DNA of 64,000 bases from the NCBI GenBank assembly GCA_041879425.1, contig CP090854.1, forward strand, positions 1,984,001 through 2,048,000, in the 5' to 3' direction. A program made the translations under genes and the position numbers. The number at the start of each line of letters is the position of its first letter. Within the stretch, counting starts at the first letter, position 1. The DNA comes from Vibrio pomeroyi (GTDB lineage Bacteria > Pseudomonadota > Gammaproteobacteria > Enterobacterales > Vibrionaceae). Below the pieces are notes generated by a model. It was not told the DNA's origin. It did no database searches and saw only the letters and a program-made list of their open reading frames with translations. Below, piece by piece: positions 36,269 through 45,673 of this stretch.

Positions 36269-36297
36269 AAAGAGAGCCCAAGTGGCTCTCTTTTTTT
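36269..36297 (+). terminator. Terminator after the hybrid kinase gene
   Basis: A 10-bp stem (36269-36278 with 36284-36293), a five-base loop and a run of T residues form a standard rho-independent terminator 38 bp after the kinase stop. Confidence 0.88.
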
Positions 36298-36523
36298 ATC
36301 TACCTCTGACAGTAGCGACTCCCCTCACCTTGCCGTGAACTTTATGAACTTTATTCACCCAATGTTCTTTATCCTCAATATCGCCGCATTGCAGACAATT
36401 CGTTAACACACCGTTAACTTTAGCTTCATCTACTAAGCAATACCCTACTCGTGTGTTTAGTAGCTGGATATAAACATAAGTTTCTCTCCATTGAAGAGAT
36501 CCCCTACATAAGGAACGTGAACC

Positions 36524-37495
36524 ATGTTCAAGGCACTGAAACCTACTCTTGCGGCTTCTATCATCGCAGCAACCTTTTCTTTCAACACTTTTGCTGCTGA
36601 CGTAGAGAAAATCCACTTCCTAATCCCTGGCGGCGCTGGTGGCGGTTGGGATATGACAGCTCGTGGTACTGGTGATGTACTGGTGAAATCAGACATCGTA
36701 GAAAATGTCTCTTTCCAAAACCTATCTGGTGGCGGCGGCGGTAAAGCCATTGCACACCTAATTGAAACGGCTCAACGCCAAGAAGATACGCTGATGGTGA
36801 ACTCAACACCTATCGTTGTGCGCTCTCTAACGGGTATTTTCCCACAGTCTTTCCGTGACCTAACACCAGTTGCTGCAACCATTGCCGATTACGGCGCAAT
36901 CGTTGCTTCTGCAGATTCTAAATACAACACGTGGGAAGACGTAGTAAAAGAATTCGAAACCAACCCTCGTAAAGTAAAAATTGCTGGCGGTTCAGCTCGT
37001 GGCAGCATGGATCACCTTGTGGTTGCAGCAGCCTTTAAAGGCGAAGGTTTTGATGCGAAAAAGGTTCGCTACATTGCTTACGATGCGGGCGGTAAAGCGA
37101 TGGCTGCACTGCTTTCTGGCGAAACCCAACTGCTTTCAACTGGCCTTGGTGAAGTACTAGAGATGTCTAAATCTGGACAGGTAAAAGTACTTGCGGTAAC
37201 AGCACCAAAACGTCTTGAAGCAGCACCAGACATTCCAACACTAACCGAATACGGCAACGAAACAGTATTTTCTAACTGGCGTGGATTCTTCGCGGCTCCA
37301 AATACTAGTCAAGCGAAAATCGATGAGTGGAATGAAGCACTAGGCAAAATGTACAAAACCGATGAGTGGCAAGTGGTTCGTGACCGTAACGGTTGGATCG
37401 ATAACTACAAAGCGGACAAAGATTTCTACGCCTTCCTAGAAGATCAAGAAAAACAGATGGGCGACCTAATGCGTGAGCTTGGTTTCTTGAAATAA
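36524..37495 (+). CDS. tctC: Tripartite tricarboxylate transporter binding protein TctC
   Basis: The 323-residue periplasmic protein has a signal peptide (MFKALKPTLAASIIAATFSFNTFAA) and the TctC/Bug fold (IHFLIPGGAGGGWDMTARG, GGKAIAHLIETAQ, DIPTLTEYG). It captures citrate or another carboxylate for the TctAB permease. AAGGA lies about ten bases before the ATG. TctB follows after 248 bp, an unusual gap, and the CitA-type two-component system at 47615-50032 may control the operon. The exact substrate is not set by sequence. Confidence 0.94.
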   Translation: MFKALKPTLAASIIAATFSFNTFAADVEKIHFLIPGGAGGGWDMTARGTGDVLVKSDIVENVSFQNLSGGGGGKAIAHLIETAQRQEDTLMVNSTPIVVRSLTGIFPQSFRDLTPVAATIADYGAIVASADSKYNTWEDVVKEFETNPRKVKIAGGSARGSMDHLVVAAAFKGEGFDAKKVRYIAYDAGGKAMAALLSGETQLLSTGLGEVLEMSKSGQVKVLAVTAPKRLEAAPDIPTLTEYGNETVFSNWRGFFAAPNTSQAKIDEWNEALGKMYKTDEWQVVRDRNGWIDNYKADKDFYAFLEDQEKQMGDLMRELGFLK

Positions 37496-37506
37496 CCAAC
37501 AACGAT

Positions 37507-37526
37507 AGAGGGACTTTGTGCCCTCT
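37507..37526 (+). terminator. Weak hairpin downstream of tctC, possible attenuator
   Basis: A 6-bp stem (37507-37512 with 37521-37526) with an eight-base loop lies 11 bp after tctC and is followed by a T/C-rich stretch. It may partly stop transcription so that the binding protein exceeds the permease. The structure is weak, so this is tentative. Confidence 0.35.
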
Positions 37527-37743
37527 TACTCTTTCCTTGTTTCGCCGTACATGAGTTAACTTCAAACTCCTTTGTTTATTCGTAGACGTATTACTCACGC
37601 TTGCTGATTCGTTGTAAATGCAAGTGGCTTGCTCAGTTCAAGCATCGTAATTCGCTTACCTTCGGTTAGTGATCCCAGACATTTCATTGACTCGCTCATG
37701 TACGGTTTTTTTATTTTTCTACACCACCCAAATGGAGTTGGAT

Positions 37744-38244
37744 ATGTCGGACTTACCAACCAAATTTTTCAGTAAGGAATCTTTGCTTTCAGGCGATCGT
37801 CTCGGAGCTCTGATCTTTATGCTGGCGTGCTTGTGCTACGGCTACCAAACCACTCTGATACCGCTGTTTCCTGGTGATGAATATGAACCCTTTACCGCGA
37901 GAACACTGCCTACCCTGCTGACTTTTATCGGTATCGGGTTGTCGCTGATTCTGCTTGTGACTGGTCAGCCAGACAAAAAGCTCAAGTGTGAAACCGCACC
38001 TTTAAACTGGAAGCTGCTGATTGGTTTCTTAGTACTAATGGCTTTTTATGGCGTTGGACTGACATACCTTGGCTTCGTTCTAGCAACAAGCTTCTTCCTA
38101 TTTGCGGGCTTCTACCTACTGGGTGAGCGCCGTAAATCTATTTTATTTGGCGCGTCGTTTCCTTTCGTTATCGCGTTCTTTCTTCTTTTAACTCAAGGCT
38201 TAGATATCTACCTAGAGCCTGGTTTAATCTTCACTCTTTGGTAG
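37744..38244 (+). CDS. tctB: Tripartite tricarboxylate transporter small permease TctB
   Basis: The 166-residue protein has four predicted membrane helices (first near 20-40, last near 147-165), as expected for TctB. The start is ATG 37744 (MSDLPTKFFS), with TGGAG seven bases upstream; the longer frame from 37669 has no ribosome site. It is followed by tctA after 10 bp. Confidence 0.9.
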   Translation: MSDLPTKFFSKESLLSGDRLGALIFMLACLCYGYQTTLIPLFPGDEYEPFTARTLPTLLTFIGIGLSLILLVTGQPDKKLKCETAPLNWKLLIGFLVLMAFYGVGLTYLGFVLATSFFLFAGFYLLGERRKSILFGASFPFVIAFFLLLTQGLDIYLEPGLIFTLW

Positions 38245-38254
38245 GGATAACATT

Positions 38255-39775
38255 ATGTTAGACGGAATTTTACAAGGACTTTCGACCGCTGTGATGCCAA
38301 TGAACATCATGATGGTAATCGTGGGCTGTTTCGTAGGTACCTTCATCGGGATGCTGCCGGGGCTAGGTCCAATCTCAGCCATTGCTCTGATGATCCCTAT
38401 CACTTACGGCCTAGACCCATCTTCTGGTCTTATTTTGATGGCAGGTGTTTACTACGGCGCGGTATTTGGTGGTTCAACGTCATCAATCCTAATCAACGCT
38501 CCGGGTTGTTCTTCTACTGTGGTAACGGCGTTCGACGGCTACCCAATGGCACAAAAAGGCCAAGCAGGTAAAGCACTAGCCCTTGCAGCTTACTCTTCTT
38601 TTACTGGCGGTACGCTTTCAGCAATTATGCTTTTGATCGCTGCGCCCGCTCTAGCAAGCGTGTCACTGAGCTTCCAGTCTTCTGACTACTTTGCACTGAT
38701 GCTATTAGGTTTATCAGCTGTCGCGGCGTTTGCAGGCCCAGGACAGGTTATCAAGGCGTGGATGATGACCATCTTAGGCTTGATGCTTTCAACGGTAGGT
38801 ATCGACAAAGGCGTTGGTGTTGAGCGTTTCACATTCGGCCTAACAGATCTGATGGATGGCTTCAGCTTCCTATTGCTGGCGATGGCGACGTTCGCACTGG
38901 GTGAGACCTTAATGGGCATTCTTAAACCTGAGCAAGACAACAGCGCTGAAGAAAGTAAAAAGATGTCCGATATTGGCAGCATGAAAGTGACCAAAGAAGA
39001 GTTCAAAGAGGTTGCTCCGGTTTCAATTCGTTCTTCAATCCTTGGCTTCTTTACTGGTGTACTTCCAGGTGCTGGTGCAACCATCGCTGCTTTCTTAAGT
39101 TACGGTATGGAGCGCAGCCTTGCACCGAAAGACAAACAGAAAGAGTTTGGTAAAGGCAGCATTCGTGGTCTTGTTGCTCCAGAATCGGCAAACAACGCAG
39201 CATCAAGTGGTTCATTCGTTCCGCTACTGACGCTAGGTATTCCGGGCTCTGGTACTACCGCAATCATGCTAGGTGCATTGATCGCTTACGGCATCCAACC
39301 GGGTCCTCGCCTGTTCGTTGAGCATCCAGATGTGTTCTGGTCGGTGATTATCTCTATGTACTTTGGCAACATCGTACTGGTGATCTTGAACCTGCCGCTT
39401 ATTCCTTACATCTCTAAGTTGCTGGCAGTACCAAGAACAGTGCTACTACCAATGATTATCTTCTTCTCAATCACTGGTGTGTACTTGGTGTCATTTAACA
39501 CCATGGACGTATTTGTGATGCTACTAGTGGCAATGGCGGCGATAGCATTAAGACTTGCCAACTTCCCACTCGCCCCGTTATTGCTTGGCTTTATCTTAGG
39601 TGGCTTGATGGAAGAAAACTTAAGACGAGCACTGATGATCAGCGATGGAGAGCTTAGCTTCTTGTGGGAACGCCCTATCACTATGACGTTCACCATCTTG
39701 GCTGTATTGGTTCTTTCTAGCCCGATTCTGGTTAAGCTGTTCAAGAGCTTTAGAGCAAAACCAGTTGAAGTTTAG
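38255..39775 (+). CDS. tctA: Tripartite tricarboxylate transporter large permease TctA
   Basis: The 506-residue protein is the twelve-helix TctA subunit, with the conserved [22 protein letters not shown] near the N-terminus, [18 protein letters not shown], and the second repeat [20 protein letters not shown] with [31 protein letters not shown]. It translocates the carboxylate with a cation gradient, receiving it from TctC. AGGGATAAC precedes the ATG. A strong terminator follows. Confidence 0.95.
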   Translation: MLDGILQGLSTAVMPMNIMMVIVGCFVGTFIGMLPGLGPISAIALMIPITYGLDPSSGLILMAGVYYGAVFGGSTSSILINAPGCSSTVVTAFDGYPMAQKGQAGKALALAAYSSFTGGTLSAIMLLIAAPALASVSLSFQSSDYFALMLLGLSAVAAFAGPGQVIKAWMMTILGLMLSTVGIDKGVGVERFTFGLTDLMDGFSFLLLAMATFALGETLMGILKPEQDNSAEESKKMSDIGSMKVTKEEFKEVAPVSIRSSILGFFTGVLPGAGATIAAFLSYGMERSLAPKDKQKEFGKGSIRGLVAPESANNAASSGSFVPLLTLGIPGSGTTAIMLGALIAYGIQPGPRLFVEHPDVFWSVIISMYFGNIVLVILNLPLIPYISKLLAVPRTVLLPMIIFFSITGVYLVSFNTMDVFVMLLVAMAAIALRLANFPLAPLLLGFILGGLMEENLRRALMISDGELSFLWERPITMTFTILAVLVLSSPILVKLFKSFRAKPVEV

Positions 39776-39817
39776 ACTCAGATAAAGCAAGCGAACATCA
39801 CTTACTTTAAACTAAAC

Positions 39818-39842
39818 AAAAGGAGCCTCAGGCTCCTTTTTT
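39818..39842 (+). terminator. Terminator of the tct operon
   Basis: A 10-bp stem (39818-39827 with 39831-39840), a three-base loop and a T run lie 42 bp after the tctA stop. Confidence 0.88.
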
Positions 39843-39982
39843 CATACCCGCTCTCAAGAACAAACACAACTCTAAGATGGTAGCAAACTCACAAACTCGC
39901 ACTTTCAAGCCCCCACAGCTCTGATATTCATAACAAAATCAAGTAAGGTAACCAGTCATTTAACGCATTGGATTCTAAAACT

Positions 39983-40741
39983 ATGGATTGGTTGATTCTA
40001 TTCTTGTCAGGCGTAATTGGCGGCGTGCTGAACTCTATTGCAGGAGGTGGCAGCTTCATCACCTTCCCCGCTCTATTGTTTGCTGGCGTGCCTCCTATCG
40101 CAGCCAACGCGACCAATACCTTTGCATCCTGTGCAGGCTACATCAGTGGCGCTTATGCACTGCGTCATGAGATCCAATCGGGTACCAAACAACTTAAACT
40201 GACCATTGCTTTATGTGTGATTGGCGGTGGCATTGGTGCCTTCTTATTGCTGCACACACCAGAGGCATTGTTTACTCAATCTGTACCTTGGTTGTTACTG
40301 TTCGCAGCCCTTCTTTTCACCTTTGGTGGAACGCTCAATAAATGGTTGAAACAAGCAACAGCAAAACACAAACACGCCACCAACGCTGGCGCCTTCTTTT
40401 CCGCTTTATTGCTTTTGATCGTATGTATCTATGGCGGATACTTTAATGCCGGACTAGGAATCGTCACATTGAGCTACTTAGCTCTGGCGGGTTACACCAA
40501 TATCAACGTGATGAATGGGATTAAGCTGCTTGTTTCCGCTTGTGCATCACTTGCGGCGATCGTGTTTTTTATCGTAAATGGCTCGATTGATTGGCCATCA
40601 GGCATGGCCGTTTTGATGGGGACCTTGGTTGGTGGATATTACTCAGCAAAAATCTCTCGCCGCATCCCACAACAGTATGTTCGTAACACAGTGATCATCG
40701 CGAGTTTCTTAATCACCGCTTACTTTTTCTATACTAACTAG
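39983..40741 (+). CDS. TSUP-family (TauE/SafE-like) permease
   Basis: The 252-residue membrane protein has about seven to eight helices and the TSUP signature at the start (FLSGVIGGVLNSIAGGGSFITFPALLFAGVPPIAANATNTFA) with the duplicated half containing GGYFNAGLGIVTLSYLALAGY. Members export or import sulfonates, sulfite or related anions; the substrate is not evident. ATG 39983 is chosen over an upstream in-frame TTG at 39968; neither has a strong ribosome site. Confidence 0.9.
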   Translation: MDWLILFLSGVIGGVLNSIAGGGSFITFPALLFAGVPPIAANATNTFASCAGYISGAYALRHEIQSGTKQLKLTIALCVIGGGIGAFLLLHTPEALFTQSVPWLLLFAALLFTFGGTLNKWLKQATAKHKHATNAGAFFSALLLLIVCIYGGYFNAGLGIVTLSYLALAGYTNINVMNGIKLLVSACASLAAIVFFIVNGSIDWPSGMAVLMGTLVGGYYSAKISRRIPQQYVRNTVIIASFLITAYFFYTN

Positions 40742-40996
40742 GCTTTATGCTAAGTCGGTTTGACACTAATTAAACCCGAGACTGAATCTAATCCTAACTG
40801 GAAAACACAGCGGGAAAGCTGACTCTCACATTACCTATCTCGCTATTTTATTGCTTATAAAATAGCCGTGTCGATATGTGTGAGACGAGTCCTTTAATTA
40901 GTAAATTTGATAACAATTTAGACTATTTTTTAGCCTTTCTTTTGCGGAAAGTGGGATAATTCTCCTGTCGAAAGTGAGACTTCATTAGGAGGCGTT
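40742..40996. other. Intergenic region before the small membrane gene
   Basis: These 255 bases between the permease gene and the small membrane gene show no ORF. They presumably hold the promoter of the latter. Confidence 0.4.
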
Positions 40997-41188
40997 ATGA
41001 ACATTAAGCTCGGTCATGTCATGTCATCAAGTCGACTCATTTGCTTTGTCGCTTTTCTCGCTGCCACATTCGCGTGGATTCTCAAAATGCCCGCTCTGTT
41101 TTCTGTGTCAGCGCTCTTCTTACTTATCAGTGCCATCGTTTATGTCACCGATCTTTGGAAGAATCAAAGAAAGAACCGCGAAGCTTAA
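40997..41188 (+). CDS. Small two-helix membrane protein
   Basis: The 63-residue protein has two hydrophobic helices (about 12-29 and 32-51) and a basic C-terminal tail (LWKNQRKNREA). I do not recognise it. An excellent TAGGAGGCGTT site before the ATG and a terminator 50 bp downstream make it a real, separately transcribed gene. Two overlapping short frames here are shadows. Confidence 0.72.
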   Translation: MNIKLGHVMSSSRLICFVAFLAATFAWILKMPALFSVSALFLLISAIVYVTDLWKNQRKNREA

Positions 41189-41237
41189 GACTCAAGTACA
41201 ACAAGCTGTACACGCTTGAATAAAGTACACACGTTAA

Positions 41238-41261
41238 AAAAGGAGCACTTAGGCTCCTTTT
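41238..41261 (+). terminator. Terminator after the small membrane gene
   Basis: A 9-bp stem (41238-41246 with 41253-41261) with a six-base loop, flanked by A and T runs; it could also work for the convergent VF530-family gene. Confidence 0.8.
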
Positions 41262-41329
41262 GTATTTTATGCTTTTGGCTGATTAGACGGCGTTATTAAT
41301 GACGCTTCTTTATTAGCGACGCCTTGTTC

Positions 41330-41743
41330 TTAACGACGAAAGTTACGACCGTTGCCACCACGACGTGCTTTAAATGCCGATGCCGCTTTAGCTTGAGAAG
41401 CCTGGATAGACTCAACCGTTAACTCCATTGGCTCACGAGGTTCTAAACCGTGGCGGAATGTACGTGAACGCGGAGGCATCTGGTATTCGATGTCTGATGC
41501 TTTAGGCATACGCTTAAAACGATAAAGGTAGAAGTTTTCAACCTTCTCACGAGCCCACTCCGTCTTCTTCAGATATTTAACAGCGCTTGCTACAGTCGGC
41601 TTAGTATTAAAGCAGTTCATGCGCATTGCTGCATCCAAAATTTCCCAACCATAGTGATCCACTAACTCAGTGATCATGGTCTCAAGCTTTAAGCCGTGTA
41701 AAGGGTTATTTTGTTGCAGTTCGATTCTTTCTTCTTCAGTCAT
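41330..41743 (-). CDS. VF530-family (DUF2132) protein
   Basis: The 137-residue protein holds the VF530 domain in its first about 75 residues (NNPLHGLKLETMITELVDHYGW, ILDAAMRMNCFNTKPTVASAVKYLKKTEWAREKVENFYLYRFK), a small helical fold proposed from structure to bind DNA. The remainder is a basic Ala/Arg/Gly-rich tail ending RRGGNGRNFRR, which fits nucleic-acid binding. The start is ATG 41743; the longer frame from 41770 is less likely. The biological role is not known. Confidence 0.85.
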   Translation of the reverse strand: MTEEERIELQQNNPLHGLKLETMITELVDHYGWEILDAAMRMNCFNTKPTVASAVKYLKKTEWAREKVENFYLYRFKRMPKASDIEYQMPPRSRTFRHGLEPREPMELTVESIQASQAKAASAFKARRGGNGRNFRR

Positions 41744-42184
41744 AACATTACCTTTTTCAAGGCAGCTCACGGCCTTGAATATACTCTAGAACACCGTCAT
41801 CACTGACCGCTTCTAGCTCAATCACTTGGGCATTACATCCCTTGCCCTTATTTATGCCTTTATGATGGCATAAAGCATACTCGTTATCCTATTTATCTTT
41901 CAATTTAATTTAAAAATGGTCACTTACCATCCTGATGTTGCGTGTAATACAGCCATCCCTCTCCCGACGAAGGTTCTTCTCATCAGAGATCCAGCAAACT
42001 CGCGCAAGTTAACAAAAACCATGATAGAAGCATGAAATATCCCTATTTAAACTAATGAAATTTGAATTTATTAGAACGCAGTGTTGCGAATTTACAGCAC
42101 GGTGCTATGTTAGAAGTGGTATAGAAACCTACAAATAACGATATTAAACAATGATATAAATATAAATAAAGGTTGGCTTTGACC
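41744..42184. other. Intergenic region between VF530-like and HD-GYP genes
   Basis: This 441-bp AT-rich stretch between divergent genes has no ORF. It contains an 8-bp inverted repeat (41851-41858 with 41867-41874) that could be an operator for the minus-strand gene. Otherwise I see nothing. Confidence 0.35.
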
Positions 42185-43333
42185 ATGTTTGACTACTCCC
42201 AAATCAGCAGAGTAGCCGCCCAAGATAAAGATATTATCGCCATCGTTGATGATCTCTTTAGGCTAGCTCGCGAGCATTACCCCATATTATCTCGGCTTTC
42301 CGTTGTACTATGCAGCGAAAACAGAGCATCGAATTACTTTGTTTCAGACACGCTGTGCCAAGAAGCAGAACATCGCTACATAGAACAAGAACTTAAACCA
42401 GAATCAGCTTTGTCTCGAATGGCTGAATCTCTCGATATTCGAATCATCCACGATCTCACCTCGATCAAACCGACCAAACAAATTTCACACTTACTCCAGC
42501 TTGGACACCAAAGCAGTTATACAACGCCCATTCGCTATCAAGAAAGTAACCTTGGATTTGTGTTTATCAATGCATCGTCAACGGGCTTTTTTGCTAAGGA
42601 ATATATCCAGTGTGATATTGCCTATCTCTCTCAGCTTATCTCGAGTTTGTTTGTTCAACTGTTTGAAAGGCAACGTCACTTTCAGTCGTCATTAGCCATC
42701 GCCTTAAACATGGGACACGCTCGCGACCCTGAAACCAAAGAGCATCTGATTCGCATGGGAAAATACAGTGAACAGATCGCCAGAACGATGTCCCAGAGTA
42801 ATAATGAAATCACACACCAGTTCATTCATCGTATTCGTTTATACGCCCCCTTCCACGATATAGGAAAATATCGAATCCCAGATAACGTGTTATTTAGCAC
42901 CGGTCGTTTCTCAGCAGAAGAAAGAGCCATCATGAACAATCACACCTTATATGGCGAAGAGATGATTAACGATGTGGTGTCCCTCTCCCATCATTGCTCT
43001 ATGTGTTCTGATGAAATTCAGTTCATTAAGAATATTGTGCGTCATCACCACGAGCGATTTGATGGCTCGGGGTTGCCTGATGGTCTGAGTGATACTGCGA
43101 TTCCACTTGAAGCACGAATTGTAACGCTCGCGGATGTGTTTGATGCGCTGATGAGCAAAAGAGCTTACAAGCACGCATGGTCATTGGATGAAGTCATGGA
43201 ATACATTGAAGCGCACAACGGTTCGATGTTCGACCCTGAATGTGTTGAGGCGCTTAAACAGAACCTAGACGGCTTTATGGCAATTCGGGAGCAATATAAC
43301 GACGATGTAAAACCCCAGGCCATAATGGCTTGA
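42185..43333 (+). CDS. Soluble HD-GYP phosphodiesterase-like protein
   Basis: The 382-residue protein has no membrane helix. The N-terminal half (about 1-160) resembles a GAF-like sensor and the rest is an HD-GYP domain (PFHDIGKYRIPDNVLF, HHHERFDGSGLPDGLSD, IVTLADVFDALMSKRAYKHAW). The GYP tyrosine is leucine (GSGLP), while the metal-binding HD and HH residues look intact, so c-di-GMP hydrolysis is plausible. ATG 42185 is preferred; an in-frame TTG at 42173 sits too close to AAAGG. It converges on gnd with a shared terminator. Confidence 0.88.
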   Translation: MFDYSQISRVAAQDKDIIAIVDDLFRLAREHYPILSRLSVVLCSENRASNYFVSDTLCQEAEHRYIEQELKPESALSRMAESLDIRIIHDLTSIKPTKQISHLLQLGHQSSYTTPIRYQESNLGFVFINASSTGFFAKEYIQCDIAYLSQLISSLFVQLFERQRHFQSSLAIALNMGHARDPETKEHLIRMGKYSEQIARTMSQSNNEITHQFIHRIRLYAPFHDIGKYRIPDNVLFSTGRFSAEERAIMNNHTLYGEEMINDVVSLSHHCSMCSDEIQFIKNIVRHHHERFDGSGLPDGLSDTAIPLEARIVTLADVFDALMSKRAYKHAWSLDEVMEYIEAHNGSMFDPECVEALKQNLDGFMAIREQYNDDVKPQAIMA

Positions 43334-43395
43334 ACTGTGATGCCTTGAACTGTAACGCTTTGGTTGTGTAGACCAAAGAAAACGCGAGCCAATAA

Positions 43396-43421
43396 AAAAG
43401 GATGCCAATTGGCATCCTTTT
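43396..43421. terminator. Bidirectional terminator between HD-GYP and gnd
   Basis: A perfect 11-bp stem (43396-43406 with 43411-43421), four-base AATT loop, and A/T runs on both sides serve both converging transcripts. Confidence 0.85.
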
Positions 43422-43478
43422 ATTTTCTAGTTTTCAGCTGAAAGAACAAACGTGTTCTTTACTGATTCTAACTAACGA

Positions 43479-44927
43479 TTATACGTCGTAAGTTGTAGAA
43501 GCAGTGTCGCCGCCTGTACCAGTCCAGTTTGTGTGGAAGAATTCACCACGTGGACGGTCAGTACGCTCATAAGTGTGAGCACCGAAGTAGTCACGTTGAG
43601 CTTGAAGCAGGTTAGCTGGTAGACGTGCTGTTGTGTAACCGTCTAGGAAAGATAACGCAGAAATCGTACATGGCATTGGGATACCAGACTCTAGAGATTT
43701 CGCTGCTACTTTACGCCATGCTACTAGGCTACCTTGTAGGATGTTTTTGAAGTACTCGTCAGAACCTAGGAACGCGATGTCTGGGTTTGCTTCGTACGCA
43801 TCACGGATGTTGCCTAAGAATGCAGAACGGATGATACAACCACCACGCCACATTAGTGCTACGTTACCGTAGTTTAGGTCCCAGCCGTTTTCATTCGACG
43901 CTTCACGCATTAGCATGAAACCTTGAGCGTAAGAGATGATCTTAGAAGCCAGTAGAGCTTGACGTAGTGCATCAACCCACTCTTGCTTGTCGCCTTCAAC
44001 TGGAGTGATTGTTTTCTCAAACAAAGCTTCAGCTTCAACACGTTGGTCTTTAAGAGCAGACAGGCAACGAGAGAATACAGACTCAGAGATTAGAGTTAGC
44101 GGGATACCTAGGTCTAGCGCGTTGATACCAGTCCACTTACCAGTACCTTTTTGGCCTGCAGTGTCTAGGATCTTCTCAACTAGCGCTTCACCGTCTTCAT
44201 CTTTGTAGCCAAGGATGTCAGCAGTGATTTCAACTAGGTAGCTGTCTAGCTCAGTCTTGTTCCAGTCAGCGAATACTGCTTGCATCTCGTCAGCAGACAT
44301 ACCTAGGCCATCTTTCATGAACTGGTATGCTTCAGTGATAAGCTGCATGTCACCGTATTCGATGCCGTTGTGTACCATCTTAACGAAGTGACCAGCACCG
44401 TCGTTACCAACCCAGTCACAACAAGGCTCACCAGCGTCAGTTTTTGCAGAGATACCTTGGAAGATTGGCTTAACCGCTTCCCAAGCTTCAGCTGCGCCGC
44501 CTGGCATGATTGAAGGACCGAAACGAGCACCTTCTTCACCACCAGATACACCAGTACCGATGAAGTGGATGCCTTTCTCACGACAATGCGCTACACGACG
44601 GTTAGTGTCTGGGTAGTTAGTGTTACCACCATCAATGATGATGTCGCCTTCGTCTAGAAGTGGGATTAGGTTTTCGATGAACGTGTCTACAACGTCACCA
44701 GCACGAACCATAAGCATCACTTTACGTGGCGCTTCTAGCTTCTCAACTAGCTCTTCTAGAGAGTAAGCACCAACAATGTTAGTACCTTTAGCTGGGCCTT
44801 CTAGGAACTCGTCTACTTTCGCAGCAGTACGGTTGTGAGCCACAACTTTGAAGCCGTGGTCGTTCATGTTTAGGATAAGGTTCTGACCCATTACTGCTAG
44901 GCCAATTACACCGATATCACCTTTCAT
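43479..44927 (-). CDS. gnd: 6-phosphogluconate dehydrogenase, decarboxylating
   Basis: Gnd oxidises 6-phosphogluconate to ribulose-5-phosphate, CO2 and NADPH in the cytosolic oxidative pentose phosphate pathway. The 482-residue protein has the Rossmann motif IGVIGLAVMGQNLILN, the substrate loops GTGVSGGEEGARFGPSIMPGG and KMVHNGIEYGDMQLI, and the family C-terminal region (GGDTASTTYDV at the end). AAGGAGATAT precedes the ATG. It is the last gene of the zwf-pgl-gnd operon, 29 bp after pgl. Confidence 0.98.
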   Translation of the reverse strand: MKGDIGVIGLAVMGQNLILNMNDHGFKVVAHNRTAAKVDEFLEGPAKGTNIVGAYSLEELVEKLEAPRKVMLMVRAGDVVDTFIENLIPLLDEGDIIIDGGNTNYPDTNRRVAHCREKGIHFIGTGVSGGEEGARFGPSIMPGGAAEAWEAVKPIFQGISAKTDAGEPCCDWVGNDGAGHFVKMVHNGIEYGDMQLITEAYQFMKDGLGMSADEMQAVFADWNKTELDSYLVEITADILGYKDEDGEALVEKILDTAGQKGTGKWTGINALDLGIPLTLISESVFSRCLSALKDQRVEAEALFEKTITPVEGDKQEWVDALRQALLASKIISYAQGFMLMREASNENGWDLNYGNVALMWRGGCIIRSAFLGNIRDAYEANPDIAFLGSDEYFKNILQGSLVAWRKVAAKSLESGIPMPCTISALSFLDGYTTARLPANLLQAQRDYFGAHTYERTDRPRGEFFHTNWTGTGGDTASTTYDV

Positions 44928-44956
44928 TATTTATATCTCCTTGCGGCTAGTCGCAC

Positions 44957-45673
44957 TTATGCGATAGCACTTGCTGCATTTGAATCTAGGAACCACTCTG
45001 TCTCGCCAGTTTTAGACTGGATTTTCGCTGCCGGGTAAGGCAACTCTGAAGCAGGGGTAGTATGAATTTCTTTAACGATCTCAACTTTACCTGCACCCAG
45101 TACTAGGTAGCTGATTCGTTTTGCTGCTTCTAAAACTTTTGCGGTTTTAGAAACACGGATTTGACCAGACTCAGGGTGAGAAGCCAGTACAGACAGGTTC
45201 TCATCTTGGTAGTTGGTTGCACCCGGGAATAGTGAAGCTGTGTGACCGTCTGCGCCAACACCTAGCAAAATCCAATCGAAAACTGGCGTGCCGTTTTCAG
45301 TTGGAATTACGTCTGCCATCTCTTTTGCGAAACGCTCTGCTTCTGCTTTAGGTTCATCTTCACCACGAATGCGGTGGATGTTTTCAGCAGGAAGGTTCAC
45401 TTGAGTAAACAAGAGCGCGTTAGCTTCACCGAAGTTGCTTTCAGCGTCGTCTGGTGCAACGCAACGTTCGTCGCCCCACCAGAAGTGAAGGTTATTCCAT
45501 TGAATGCCTTCTGCGTATGGTGCTTGAGCTAAAAGCTTGAAAAGCATTTTTGGCGTGCTGCCACCAGACAATGAAATGTGAACAGGTTTACCCTGCTCGC
45601 TGTACGCTTTCATTTCGTTTGCTAGAGTTTCAACAACCAATTCTGGCGTTGCAAAGATCTTGTGATTGATCAT
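44957..45673 (-). CDS. pgl: 6-phosphogluconolactonase
   Basis: Pgl hydrolyses 6-phosphogluconolactone, the step between Zwf and Gnd. The 238-residue protein shows the family motifs [36 protein letters not shown] and [22 protein letters not shown] 45673 overlaps the zwf stop by four bases (ATGA), which fixes the start by coupling; a longer frame from 45721 is inside zwf. Confidence 0.97.
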   Translation of the reverse strand: MINHKIFATPELVVETLANEMKAYSEQGKPVHISLSGGSTPKMLFKLLAQAPYAEGIQWNNLHFWWGDERCVAPDDAESNFGEANALLFTQVNLPAENIHRIRGEDEPKAEAERFAKEMADVIPTENGTPVFDWILLGVGADGHTASLFPGATNYQDENLSVLASHPESGQIRVSKTAKVLEAAKRISYLVLGAGKVEIVKEIHTTPASELPYPAAKIQSKTGETEWFLDSNAASAIA

